DNA of 15,457 bases from JBQTHP01 sp052389755 (GCA_052389755.1 JBQTHP010000240.1:1-15457); one strand, 5' to 3'. Counted from the stretch's first letter, positions 1-6,138 are shown. Program-made: numbers and translations. The notes: generated from the letters alone by a model not told the origin.

Positions 1-1
1 C

Positions 2-214
2 GTCACGATGGAGCCGGGCATCTACTTCATCGATCAGCTTCTCGATGAGGCCCGCGCCGACCGCCGTCGCGAAAAGATCGACTGGCAGCGGGTCGCAGGC
101 CTGCGCAAGTTCGGCGGCATTCGCATCGAGGACGACCTCGCGGTGACCGCCACCGGCTGCGAAAACCTGACGCGCGATGCGTTCCGGGCGACGGCCCAGA
201 CGGCTGACGGCTAA
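2..214 (+). CDS. pepQ: Xaa-Pro dipeptidase (prolidase), C-terminal end only
   Basis: This is the 3' end of a gene that enters from beyond the left edge; the last 70 codons are present and end in TAA. The product fits PepQ, a cytosolic M24-family dimetal peptidase that cleaves dipeptides with C-terminal proline. The fragment carries the two C-terminal metal-ligand regions of the pita-bread fold: VTMEPGIYFI near its start, with the Glu at bases 11-13, and FGGIRIEDD, with the Glu at bases 128-130. The spacing and the following NLTRD agree with gammaproteobacterial PepQ. It converges on the lipoprotein gene on the opposite strand, 38 bp away. The last eight or so codons lie in a 14-bp direct repeat, so the extreme C-terminus (after NLTRDAF) is probably repeat-derived. 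The family is clear; the choice of PepQ over another M24 dipeptidase is inferred from the fragment. Confidence 0.85.
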   Translation, partial: VTMEPGIYFIDQLLDEARADRRREKIDWQRVAGLRKFGGIRIEDDLAVTATGCENLTRDAFRATAQTADG

Positions 215-227
215 GACGGCTGACGGC
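198..227. repeat. 14-bp direct repeat of the heptamer family at the pepQ 3' end
   Basis: The 14-mer AGACGGCTGACGGC occurs twice, at 198-211 and 214-227, with a period of 16. Read on the minus strand each copy is two AGCCGTC heptamers, the same unit seen at 1375-1381 and 1391-1397. The pepQ stop codon lies between the copies, so the first copy is translated as the end of PepQ. Confidence 0.85.
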
Positions 228-252
228 CGGAAGTGCCGGATCGCTGACGGCG

Positions 253-771
253 TCAATCGGCTGGTTTCTCAGCCACCTGTTCCGCCGGCTTGGCAAGGCC
301 GACCTGTTTCATGTACGTCGCAAGGTCCCAGTAATCGGAGCATCGGCCAATCTTCGTGCCCTTGAACTCGATCGCGGACATTCCGCGAATCTCGAAGGGC
401 GTGTTCGTCGCCGCCAGGCCCGGAAAGTCCTTGATCTGCTTTCCGCGCCAGACCCATTCGAAAGCGCCGGTCTTGCCGTCCGGCGAAATCGCGCGCGACT
501 TGATCTCGAAGCTCATCCCGGGAAAAGCGTCGAATGCCGCATCGGCGAACCTTTTGAGTGCCTCCTTGCCATTGTTGACCGCGCCGAACGTCACGTCTTC
601 GTAGACGACATCATCCGTGAACAGCTCGAGGAGCGTGTCCGCATCACCGCTGTTCCAAGCAGCTGCCCATTGGTCCACGGTCTGCTCGTGCAGGGCCGTA
701 TCGACACCCTTGCCTGCGGAGCATCCGCACAACATCACGACGAGGCAACCGAGCCATCTCTGATTGCGCAT
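253..771 (-). CDS. Small NTF2/SnoaL-like lipoprotein of unknown function
   Basis: The protein has 172 residues. Residues 1-17 form a lipoprotein signal: charged MRNQR, a hydrophobic stretch, then a lipobox LCGC with Cys17 as the predicted lipidated residue. The remainder resembles the cone-shaped NTF2/SnoaL fold, beginning with a helix containing WAAAWNSGDADTLLELF, followed by a TDDVVYEDVTF strand segment, a region around FPGMSFEI, and a WDLATYMKQVGL C-terminus. Family members include cyclases, isomerases and many uncharacterised ligand-binding proteins; no catalytic residue is identifiable here. The start at 771 is chosen because AAGGAGAGG sits 3 bases before it and the signal peptide begins there; an in-frame ATG at 849 would add 26 residues without a signal and start at the mscL stop. 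It follows mscL by 77 nt and could share its transcript. The fold is fairly sure, the function unknown. Confidence 0.75.
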   Translation of the reverse strand: MRNQRWLGCLVVMLCGCSAGKGVDTALHEQTVDQWAAAWNSGDADTLLELFTDDVVYEDVTFGAVNNGKEALKRFADAAFDAFPGMSFEIKSRAISPDGKTGAFEWVWRGKQIKDFPGLAATNTPFEIRGMSAIEFKGTKIGRCSDYWDLATYMKQVGLAKPAEQVAEKPAD

Positions 772-848
772 GATCCTCTCCTTGACGACGCGCGGGACGT
801 TACATTCTCGCTGGGTCAGCGGCCTTCCGCCCGGCTCGGCCCCAGACA

Positions 849-1247
849 TCAGCGCCTCGCGAGCAGATTGCGAATCTCCTCCAGCAGCATCTCGGTCCGG
901 CTGGGCACCGGCGGCGGTGCCCCGGCCGCCTGCGGTGGGCGCTTGAGGCGATTGATGCCCTTGATGAGCACGAATAACGCGAACGCGATGATCATGAACT
1001 CGAACACTGTCTGCAAAAACTCGCCGTACTTGAACAGCACGGGTTCGCCGGCGGGGTCGGTGCCGATTCGCACCGCGAGATCGTTGAAATTCGCGCCACC
1101 GATGGCAAGCCCGATCGGCGGCATGACCACATCCTCCACGATCGACGTCACGATCTTGCCGAACGCCGCACCGATCACGACACCGACCGCGAGATCGATG
1201 ACGTTGCCCTTCATCGCGAACTCTTTGAATTCAGCGAACAGTCCCAT
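849..1247 (-). CDS. mscL: Large-conductance mechanosensitive channel MscL
   Basis: The 132-residue inner-membrane channel opens under membrane tension to release solutes during hypo-osmotic shock, acting as a homopentamer. The N-terminal amphipathic helix (FKEFAMKGNVIDLAVG, residues 7-22) leads into pore-lining TM1 to about residue 45, including the glycine-rich VGVVIGAAFGK and the DVVMPP turn. A periplasmic loop follows, then TM2 at about 77-99 (FLQTVFEFMIIAFALFVLI), a basic INRLKR segment, a Pro/Ala linker and the C-terminal bundle helix EMLLEEIRNLL. Length and motifs match the E. coli protein (136 residues). The start at 1247 is supported by GGGAGG 5 nt upstream. It lies 166 nt beyond rplQ on the far side of a strong hairpin, so it is probably transcribed separately from the ribosomal operon; I could not find a convincing promoter in the gap. 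Confidence 0.97.
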   Translation of the reverse strand: MGLFAEFKEFAMKGNVIDLAVGVVIGAAFGKIVTSIVEDVVMPPIGLAIGGANFNDLAVRIGTDPAGEPVLFKYGEFLQTVFEFMIIAFALFVLIKGINRLKRPPQAAGAPPPVPSRTEMLLEEIRNLLARR

Positions 1248-1276
1248 GGAAGCCTCCCCCGTGGCTGTCGTTATTG

Positions 1277-1297
1277 AGTCGACAGTCTACAGTCCAC
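1277..1297. repeat. Three tandem AGTCNAC heptamers upstream of mscL
   Basis: Plus-strand units AGTCGAC, AGTCTAC and AGTCCAC run head to tail at 1277-1283, 1284-1290 and 1291-1297. They differ from the AGCYNAC units in other spacers of this window mainly at position 3. The tract ends 30 bp upstream of the mscL start codon, in the 5' untranslated or promoter region. Confidence 0.75.
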
Positions 1298-1319
1298 GCT
1301 CCCCAGCCAGCAGAATGAA

Positions 1320-1354
1320 GAGAGGCCCGGTCGCCTCGCGGCGCCGGGCCTCTC
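1320..1354 (-). terminator. Hairpin terminator closing the ribosomal/alpha cluster
   Basis: An 11-bp perfect stem pairs 1320-1330 with 1344-1354 (GAGAGGCCCGG against CCGGGCCTCTC on one strand) around a 13-nt loop. On the minus strand the stem is followed by TTCATTCT; on the plus strand by CGTTCTTTCTCTT. It lies 60 nt past the rplQ stop and before mscL, the expected place for the end of the alpha operon. The T-richness on both sides would allow bidirectional action. The stem is certain; termination is inferred. Confidence 0.75.
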
Positions 1355-1371
1355 GTTCTTTCTCTTCCGCC

Positions 1372-1397
1372 GTCAGCCGTCACAGCTGACAGCCGTC
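1372..1397. repeat. Heptamer-family repeat with small hairpin after rplQ
   Basis: The tract contains AGCCGTC (1375-1381), AGCTGAC (1384-1390) and AGCCGTC (1391-1397), followed by degenerate GGCCGTC and CGCCGTC copies up to about 1413. GTCAGC at 1372-1377 pairs with GCTGAC at 1385-1390. It fills the gap between the rplQ stop and the terminator hairpin. Confidence 0.75.
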
Positions 1398-1413
1398 CTG
1401 GCCGTCCGCCGTC

Positions 1414-1959
1414 TCAGCCCTTCTTCTTCGCCGCCTTCTTTGCCGCTGCCTTCTTCGGCGCAGCCTTCTTCTTCGGCGCCGCTTTCTTCGGCTTCGGTTC
1501 GGCCGCCGGCGGGGCAGCCTTCGCGGGCTTCTTCGCCGCTGCCTGGCGAGCGCTCGCCTTCGGTTTCTCTTCGGACTCCTGTGCGGTGGCCGTCACTGCC
1601 GCTGGGCCGTCGACGAGCTGCATGAGGGCCATGGGCGCCGCATCGCCGGGGCGCGGCAGCATGCGCAGGATGCGCGTGTAGCCGCCGGGACGCGCCTTGA
1701 AGCGCGGGCCGAGATCGACGAACAGCTTCTCGACGACCACGCCGTCGCGCAGCCGGGAGAACGCGAGCCGGCGCCGTGCGTCGTTATCCTCTTTGGCGAG
1801 CGTGATGAGCGGCTCGACCACGCGCCGCAGCTCCTTCGCCTTCGGCAGCGTGGTGCGGATCGTCTCGTGGCGCAGCAGCGCCACGCTCATGTTGCGCATG
1901 AGCGCGCGGCGATGCGAGCTGTTGCGGGACAGCTGTCGTCCCGAGAGCTGGTGACGCAT
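1414..1959 (-). CDS. rplQ: 50S ribosomal protein L17 with a long Lys/Ala-rich C-terminal tail
   Basis: The protein has 181 residues, against 127 in E. coli. Residues 1-116 are a standard L17 core: MRHQLSGRQLSRNSSHRRAL at the start, then TIRTTLPKAKELRRVVEPLI, LAFSRLRD and RPGGYTRILR, ending with MALMQLVDG. L17 binds 23S rRNA near the exit-tunnel rim. Residues from about 117 to 181 form an unusual tail, first Thr/Ala/Glu-rich and then repeats of the AAPKKKAAPKK type, strongly basic and probably disordered. The tail is in frame with no sign of a frameshift, and GAAAGGG lies upstream of the start. It is the last gene of the alpha operon, 29 nt after rpoA. The core assignment is secure; a role for the tail (rRNA contact, or simple low-complexity drift) is speculation. 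Confidence 0.97.
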   Translation of the reverse strand: MRHQLSGRQLSRNSSHRRALMRNMSVALLRHETIRTTLPKAKELRRVVEPLITLAKEDNDARRRLAFSRLRDGVVVEKLFVDLGPRFKARPGGYTRILRMLPRPGDAAPMALMQLVDGPAAVTATAQESEEKPKASARQAAAKKPAKAAPPAAEPKPKKAAPKKKAAPKKAAAKKAAKKKG

Positions 1960-1988
1960 TCAAAAACCCTTTCGGTCGAACGAGCGCC

Positions 1989-2993
1989 TCAGATGACTTC
2001 GCGCTCTTCGTCGTGCTTCAGGCCCGGCGGCGGCCAGCCGTCGAGGCGCATGCCGAGCATGAGGCCGTGGCTCTGCAGCACTTCCTTGATCTCGGTGAGC
2101 GACTTCTTGCCGAGATTCGGCGTGCGAAGCAGCTCGACTTCGGTACGCTGCACGAGATCACCTATGTAATGGATGTTCTCCGCCTTCAGGCAATTGGCGC
2201 TGCGCACGGTGAGCTCGAGCTCGTCGACCGGACGCAGCAGTATCGGATCGAACTGCATCTCGGAGACCTTCGTCGCCGCCTCTTCCTCGCCCTGCAGGTC
2301 GACGAACACCGAGAGTTGATCCTTCAGGATCGAGCCCGCGCGACGGATCGCCTCTTCGGCGTCGATCGTGCCGTTCGTCTCGATGTCCATGACGAGCTTG
2401 TCGAGATCGGTGCGTTGCTCGACGCGCGCAGCATCCACCGAATACGTGACGCGCCGCACCGGTGAGAATGATGCATCGAGCTGTAGCCGGCCGATCGGAC
2501 GCGTCTGCTCCTCGAATGCCGCGCGCGCGGCGGCAGGGCGATAGCCGCGGCCACGCTCGATGCGCAGCGTCATGCTGAGCTCGCCCGCTTTCGTGAGGTT
2601 CGCGATCACCAGCTCCGGATTCACGACCTCGATGTCGTGGTCGGTCTGGATGTCGCCGGCGGTAACCGGGCCCGGGCCCTTCTTGTGCAGCCGCAGCTCG
2701 GCGCTGTCGCGCGTGTGCATCCGGATGGCCACCGACTTGAGATTGAGGAGGATGTCCACGACGTCCTCCTGAACACCTTCGATGCTCGTGTACTCATGGA
2801 GCACGCCGTCGATTTCCACCTCGGTGATGGCGCTGCCGGGCATGGACGACAGCAGCACGCGCCGGAGCGCGTTGCCAAGCGTGTGACCGAACCCGCGTTC
2901 GAAGGGCTCGATGACCACGCGCGCCTGGCGCGGCGCGACCGGCTGCACCTTCACGACGCGTGGCTTCAAGAATTCCGTGACAGAACCCTGCAT
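1989..2993 (-). CDS. rpoA: DNA-directed RNA polymerase subunit alpha
   Basis: The 334-residue alpha subunit dimerises to nucleate assembly of beta and beta' and contacts promoter DNA and activators. The N-terminal domain (about 1-235) shows the dimer and assembly motifs EPFERGFGHTLGNALRRVLL, SSMPGSAITEVEIDGV and EYTSIEGVQEDVVDI. A short acidic linker around QGEEEAATKVSE leads to the C-terminal domain (about 250-325). There LTVRSANCLKAENI supplies the UP-element-binding Arg264 (Arg265 in E. coli), with the NLGKKSLTEIKEVL helix-hairpin-helix. Length is close to E. coli (329). The start is the expected MQGSVTEFL, with TAGGA 5 nt upstream. The 76-nt gap to rpsD is larger than most gaps here and contains a TTCG-loop hairpin and heptamer repeats, so alpha output could be tuned separately from S4. 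Confidence 0.99.
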   Translation of the reverse strand: MQGSVTEFLKPRVVKVQPVAPRQARVVIEPFERGFGHTLGNALRRVLLSSMPGSAITEVEIDGVLHEYTSIEGVQEDVVDILLNLKSVAIRMHTRDSAELRLHKKGPGPVTAGDIQTDHDIEVVNPELVIANLTKAGELSMTLRIERGRGYRPAAARAAFEEQTRPIGRLQLDASFSPVRRVTYSVDAARVEQRTDLDKLVMDIETNGTIDAEEAIRRAGSILKDQLSVFVDLQGEEEAATKVSEMQFDPILLRPVDELELTVRSANCLKAENIHYIGDLVQRTEVELLRTPNLGKKSLTEIKEVLQSHGLMLGMRLDGWPPPGLKHDEEREVI

Positions 2994-3006
2994 TTAGATC
3001 CTACCT

Positions 3007-3022
3007 TGCCGGCGAACCGGCA
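3007..3022 (-). other. TTCG-loop hairpin upstream of rpoA
   Basis: On the minus strand TGCCGG-TTCG-CCGGCA forms a 6-bp perfect stem with a TTCG tetraloop. It ends 13 nt before the rpoA start codon, just upstream of the Shine-Dalgarno-like TAGGA. The closing pair is G-C rather than the C-G of the exceptionally stable UUCG class. The structure is clear; any regulatory effect is inferred. Confidence 0.6.
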
Positions 3023-3034
3023 CTGAAAACTCGC

Positions 3035-3058
3035 AGCCGACAGCTCACAGCTGACGGC
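3035..3058. repeat. Three tandem heptamers forming a hairpin between rpsD and rpoA
   Basis: AGCCGAC (3035-3041), AGCTCAC (3042-3048) and AGCTGAC (3049-3055) are in perfect 7-bp register, followed by GGC. The tract is also an inverted repeat: 3036-3045 pairs with 3049-3058 (one mismatch in 10) around a 3-nt loop. A run of seven A (3063-3069; T in the transcript) lies just after the rpsD stop, upstream of this hairpin in the transcript. Confidence 0.8.
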
Positions 3059-3069
3059 CCGGAAAAAAA

Positions 3070-3693
3070 CTACTTCGAGTAAAGCTCTACGACCAGGTTC
3101 TCGTTGATGTCCGGCAGGACGTCATCGCGCGCGGGCACCTGCTTGAAGAGGCCCCGCATCTCCTTGTCGTTGACTTCCACCCACTCGGGGAAGCCCACCT
3201 GCTGCGCGACGTTGAGGGCGCTCTGGATGCGAAGCTGCTTGCGCGACCTCTCGCGCACCTGCACGACATCGCCCGCCTTCACCTGGTAGGAGGCGATCGT
3301 GACCGCCTGCTCGTTAACCGTGATCGCCTTGTGGCTCACGAGCTGGCGCGCTTCCGCGCGCGTGGCCGCGAAGCCCATGCGATAGACGACGTTGTCGAGA
3401 CGGCACTCGAGCAGTTTCAGGAGGTTCTCGCCCGTGGCGCCGGAGCGCCGCGCCGCTTCCTCGTAGTAGTTGCCGAACTGCCGCTCGAGCACGCCGTACA
3501 TGCGACGCAGCTTCTGCTTCTCGCGCAGCTGCAGACCGTAGTCGGAGAGCCGCGTGCGCCGCTCGCCCTTGATGCCGCCGGGCGGCACCTGGAACTTGCA
3601 CTTGCTCTCGAGCGGCTTCGCGCCGCTCTTCAGAAAGAGATCCGTGCCCTCGCGACGCGCGAGCTTGCACTTGGGACCGGTATAGCGTGCCAT
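3070..3693 (-). CDS. rpsD: 30S ribosomal protein S4
   Basis: The 207-residue protein (206 in E. coli) is a primary 16S rRNA binder that initiates assembly of the 30S body and in enterobacteria represses the alpha operon. It starts MARYTGPKCKLARREGTDLF. The N-terminal region has RLSDYGLQLREKQKLRRMYGVLERQF, and the S4 RNA-binding domain covers roughly 95-158 (LLECRLDNVVYRMGF, TRAEARQLVSHKAITVN). It ends VVELYSK. Only two cysteines (9 and 32) are present in the N-terminal region, so the four-cysteine zinc form is not indicated. It follows rpsK by 23 nt and precedes rpoA, the usual alpha-operon order. Confidence 0.99.
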   Translation of the reverse strand: MARYTGPKCKLARREGTDLFLKSGAKPLESKCKFQVPPGGIKGERRTRLSDYGLQLREKQKLRRMYGVLERQFGNYYEEAARRSGATGENLLKLLECRLDNVVYRMGFAATRAEARQLVSHKAITVNEQAVTIASYQVKAGDVVQVRERSRKQLRIQSALNVAQQVGFPEWVEVNDKEMRGLFKQVPARDDVLPDINENLVVELYSK

Positions 3694-3716
3694 GACTTAG
3701 CTGCTTCCTCTCGCGC

Positions 3717-4160
3717 TCAGACGCGACGCTTTTTCGGCGGACGGCAGCCGTTGTGCGGGATCGGCGTGACGTCCGCGATGCTCGTGATCTTGAGGCCGCA
3801 CGCATTCAGCGCACGCACCGCGGACTCGCGGCCCGGGCCGGGCCCGCCAACTCGCACTTCGACGTTCTTCACGCCGTGCTCCTGCGCGGCGTTGCCCGCC
3901 TTCTCGGCAGCCACCTGCGCCGCGAAGGGTGTGCTCTTGCGCGAGCCACGAAAGCCGCAGCCACCGGACGTCGCCCACGACAGCGTGTTGCCCTGCCGAT
4001 CGGTGATCGTGATGATCGTGTTGTTGAACGACGCGTGCACGTGCGCGATCGCATCGAGCACGTTCTTGCGCGCCTTCTTGGGCTTCTTCGCGGCGCCTGC
4101 CGCGGCCTGGCCCTGCTGCTGCTTCTGGTCCTGCTTCTGATCCTGCTTCTGTTCAGCCAT
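3717..4160 (-). CDS. rpsK: 30S ribosomal protein S11 with a Gln/Lys/Asp-rich N-terminal extension
   Basis: S11 lies on the 30S platform, contacts 16S rRNA near the E site, and assembles with S6, S18 and S21. The core is typical: ARKNVLDAIAHVHASFNNTI, ITDRQGNTLSWATSGG, FRGSRKSTPFAAQ, VRVGGPGPGRESAVRAL, and the basic end NGCRPPKKRRV. The total is 147 residues against 129 in E. coli; the excess is an N-terminal segment dominated by K, Q and D that comes from a 12-bp tandem repeat in the gene (4119-4154). The ATG at 4160 is preceded only by GTGAAAAT and a GCAA-loop hairpin rather than a clear Shine-Dalgarno. No other plausible start lies between the repeat and the core. The 77-nt gap after rpsM is among the largest in the cluster. 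Confidence 0.98.
   Translation of the reverse strand: MAEQKQDQKQDQKQQQGQAAAGAAKKPKKARKNVLDAIAHVHASFNNTIITITDRQGNTLSWATSGGCGFRGSRKSTPFAAQVAAEKAGNAAQEHGVKNVEVRVGGPGPGRESAVRALNACGLKITSIADVTPIPHNGCRPPKKRRV
4119..4154 (-). repeat. Three 12-bp tandem repeats in the rpsK N-terminal coding region
   Basis: CTGCTTCTGGTC, CTGCTTCTGATC and CTGCTTCTGTTC (plus-strand reading) are adjacent at 4119-4130, 4131-4142 and 4143-4154. They encode repeated four-residue units of the EQKQ/DQKQ type at the start of S11. Because the unit is a multiple of three, copy-number change would keep the frame. Confidence 0.85.
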
Positions 4161-4167
4161 ATTTTCA

Positions 4168-4181
4168 CGGGCTTGCGCCCG
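4168..4181 (-). other. GCAA-tetraloop hairpin immediately upstream of rpsK
   Basis: On the minus strand CGGGC-GCAA-GCCCG forms a 5-bp GC stem capped by a GNRA-type loop. It ends 7 nt before the rpsK ATG, in the ribosome-binding region, where no strong Shine-Dalgarno sequence is visible. Confidence 0.55.
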
Positions 4182-4187
4182 ACTCCT

Positions 4188-4217
4188 ACGGGGTTCGCCT
4201 GACGGGGCGAACCCCGT
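4188..4217. repeat. Palindromic repeat, copy 1, in the rpsM-rpsK gap
   Basis: ACGGGGTTCGCC (4188-4199) and GGCGAACCCCGT (4206-4217) are perfect 12-bp inverted arms around the 6-nt loop TGACGG. The same arms, shortened by one pair and with a 3-nt loop, recur at 8231-8255 between two other ribosomal genes. In RNA this would be a very stable GC-rich stem. It is not followed by a T-run on the minus strand, so it does not look like an intrinsic terminator. Confidence 0.9.
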
Positions 4218-4237
4218 TCAGTACAAAGAACTCTTCG

Positions 4238-4618
4238 TTACGCCTTGCCGGGCGGTGCGTTCAGCTTCACCGCCTGCTTGCGAGGACCCTTCCTCGTCCG
4301 CGCGTTCGTGCGAGTACGCTGCCCGCGCACGGGAAGACCTCGCCGGTGACGGATGCCGCGGTACGAGCCGAGGTCCATCAGCCGCTTGATGTTCATCGAG
4401 TTCTCGCGGCGCAGGTCGCCCTCCACCGCGAACTTCTGGATCTGCGAACGCAGCGCGTTCACCTGGATCTCGGTGAGATCCTTCACCTTGGTCGTCGGGT
4501 CGACGCCTGCGCCCTCGCAGGCTGCCTGCGCGCGCGATCGGCCCACGCCGTAGATGTGCGTGAGGCCGACCCACACGTGCTTGTTCATGGGTATGTTGAT
4601 GCCAGCGATGCGTGCCAT
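4238..4618 (-). CDS. rpsM: 30S ribosomal protein S13
   Basis: S13 has 126 residues here (118 in E. coli). It sits in the 30S head and forms intersubunit bridges with the 50S central protuberance. It begins MARIAGINIP and has the helix-two-turns-helix region VGLTHIYGVGRSRAQAAC, then SMNIKRLMDLGSYRGIRHRRGLP. The basic, extended C-terminus VRGQRTRTNARTRKGPRK reaches toward the P-site tRNA. In E. coli S4 represses the alpha operon by binding a pseudoknot leader upstream of rpsM; here only 12 nt (with GGAGAG) separate rpmJ from rpsM, so that leader cannot sit in front of this gene in the same form. Confidence 0.99.
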   Translation of the reverse strand: MARIAGINIPMNKHVWVGLTHIYGVGRSRAQAACEGAGVDPTTKVKDLTEIQVNALRSQIQKFAVEGDLRRENSMNIKRLMDLGSYRGIRHRRGLPVRGQRTRTNARTRKGPRKQAVKLNAPPGKA

Positions 4619-4630
4619 AGCTTTCTCTCC

Positions 4631-4747
4631 TCAACCCTGACGCTGCTTGTGGCGCGCATCCGACGAGCAGATGACGTAGACCACGCGCTTACGTCGCACG
4701 ATCCTGCAGTTCTTGCAGATCTTCTTGACCGACGGACGTACTTTCAT
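4631..4747 (-). CDS. rpmJ: 50S ribosomal protein L36, zinc-binding form
   Basis: A 38-residue ORF too short for many gene callers, translated directly from the sequence. It starts MKVRPSVKKICKNC and ends HKQRQG, the same length as E. coli L36. The zinc ligands Cys11, Cys14, Cys27 and His33 are all present, so this is the Zn-dependent form. L36 binds 23S rRNA at the base of the L7/L12 stalk region. It lies between secY (19-nt gap) and rpsM (12-nt gap), its conserved place at the spc/alpha boundary. Confidence 0.97.
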   Translation of the reverse strand: MKVRPSVKKICKNCRIVRRKRVVYVICSSDARHKQRQG

Positions 4748-4766
4748 GATGCGAAACCCTTCGAAT

Positions 4767-6125
4767 TCAAGACTGGCCGCTCGCGCCGCCGCGGCCGTAG
4801 CCGAGCAGGTTCGCCTTCTTCAGAAGGCCCGGGTAGTGATGCGACATGAGGTGCGCCTGCAGCTGCGACATGAAATCCATCACGACCACGACGACGATCA
4901 GCAGCGAGGTGCCGCCGAACTGGAACGGCACTCCGGTCCTCGCCATCATGATCTCCGGGAGCAGGCAGACGCTGGTCACGTAGATCGCACCCCAGAGCGT
5001 GAGGCGCGTGAGCACCTTGTCGATGTACTCGCCGGTCTGCTGACCGGGGCGGATGCCCGGGATGAATGCGCCCGATTTCTTCAGGTTCTCCGCCGTGTCG
5101 CGCGCGTTGAACACGAGCGCGGTATAGAAGAAACAGAAGAAGATGATGAGGAGCCCGTAAATGACCAGGTGCAGAGGCTGGCCATAGCCGAGCGCCGCCG
5201 CCGTGTTCTGCAGGGCGGTGCCGAGCCAGCCTTCGGTACCGGTGCCGAAGAAGCTCGCGATCGTCGCCGGGAAGAGCAGCAGGCTCGAGGCGAAGATCGG
5301 CGGAATGACACCGGACATGTTGATCTTGAACGGCAGGTGCGAGGTCTGGCCCGCGTACATGCGGCGGCCGACCTGGCGCTTGGCGTAGTTCACCGCGATC
5401 CGCCGCTGCGCCCGCTCGACGTACACGACGAACCCGGTCACGCCGGCCACGACGATGATCAGGGCCATGGCGAACGCCGGATTCATCTCGCCGGTGCTGA
5501 CGCCTTCCGCGGTTCGGCCGATGGCGCCCGGCAGGCCGGCGACGATGCCCGCCAGGATGAGCATCGAGATGCCGTTGCCCACGCCGCGTTCGGTGATCTG
5601 CTCGCCCAGCCACATGAGGAACATGGTGCCGGTGGTCATCGTGACGGTGGCGATGAAGAGCCACTGCCAACCGCCGACCATCACCATGCCGCCGTTCTGC
5701 AGGGCGACCGCCGCCCCCAGCGACTGGAACGCGGCCAGAACCACCGTAGCGTAGCGCGTGAGCTCGGTGATCTTGCGCCGGCCGGCCTCGCCCTCCTTGC
5801 GGTACTCCATGAGCGTCGGCACGACGTGCGACATCATCTGGATGATGATCGACGCGGAGATGTAGGGCATGACGCCCATGGCGAAGATCGAGAGCCGCTC
5901 GAGCGCACCGCCCGAGAACATGTTCACGATCCCGAGGATCGTGTCGGACTGGTCTTCGAAGAACCTCGCGACCGCGTCCGGATTGATGCCCGGCACCGGA
6001 ATGAACGTGCCGATGCGATAGACGATCAGCGCGCCGATGAGGAACAGCAGCCGGTTGCGGATCTCGCTGAAGCGAGCCGCATCGCCGATGAGGGAGGCCG
6101 GATTGCTGATCGAAGAGGTCGCCAA
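4767..6125 (-). CDS. secY: Protein translocase subunit SecY
   Basis: SecY is the ten-helix channel of the Sec translocon, working with SecE, SecG and SecA in the inner membrane. The protein has 452 residues from the chosen start (443 in E. coli). Visible landmarks are TM1 (LLFLIGALIVYRIGTFIPVPG), the plug region near NMFSGGALERLSIFAMGVMP, IIQMMSHVVPTLMEYRKEGE, and the cytosolic loop FIPGIRPGQQTGEYIDKVL, whose Arg matches the functionally critical Arg357 of E. coli. I place the start at TTG 6125, 13 nt after the rplO stop with AGGAAG upstream, giving a product that begins (M)ATSSISNPASLIGDAARF. The only upstream alternative is a GTG at 6185 inside rplO, which would add a 20-residue Arg/Lys-rich segment. 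No ATG is available in this region. Confidence 0.96.
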   Translation of the reverse strand: MATSSISNPASLIGDAARFSEIRNRLLFLIGALIVYRIGTFIPVPGINPDAVARFFEDQSDTILGIVNMFSGGALERLSIFAMGVMPYISASIIIQMMSHVVPTLMEYRKEGEAGRRKITELTRYATVVLAAFQSLGAAVALQNGGMVMVGGWQWLFIATVTMTTGTMFLMWLGEQITERGVGNGISMLILAGIVAGLPGAIGRTAEGVSTGEMNPAFAMALIIVVAGVTGFVVYVERAQRRIAVNYAKRQVGRRMYAGQTSHLPFKINMSGVIPPIFASSLLLFPATIASFFGTGTEGWLGTALQNTAAALGYGQPLHLVIYGLLIIFFCFFYTALVFNARDTAENLKKSGAFIPGIRPGQQTGEYIDKVLTRLTLWGAIYVTSVCLLPEIMMARTGVPFQFGGTSLLIVVVVVMDFMSQLQAHLMSHHYPGLLKKANLLGYGRGGASGQS

Positions 6126-6138
6126 AATACTTCCTGCC

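Noticed and set aside
4188..4217. Intrinsic terminator between rpsM and rpsK
   Set aside because: The stem is strong but no T-run follows it on the minus strand, and rpsK, rpsD, rpoA and rplQ downstream have no evident own promoter.
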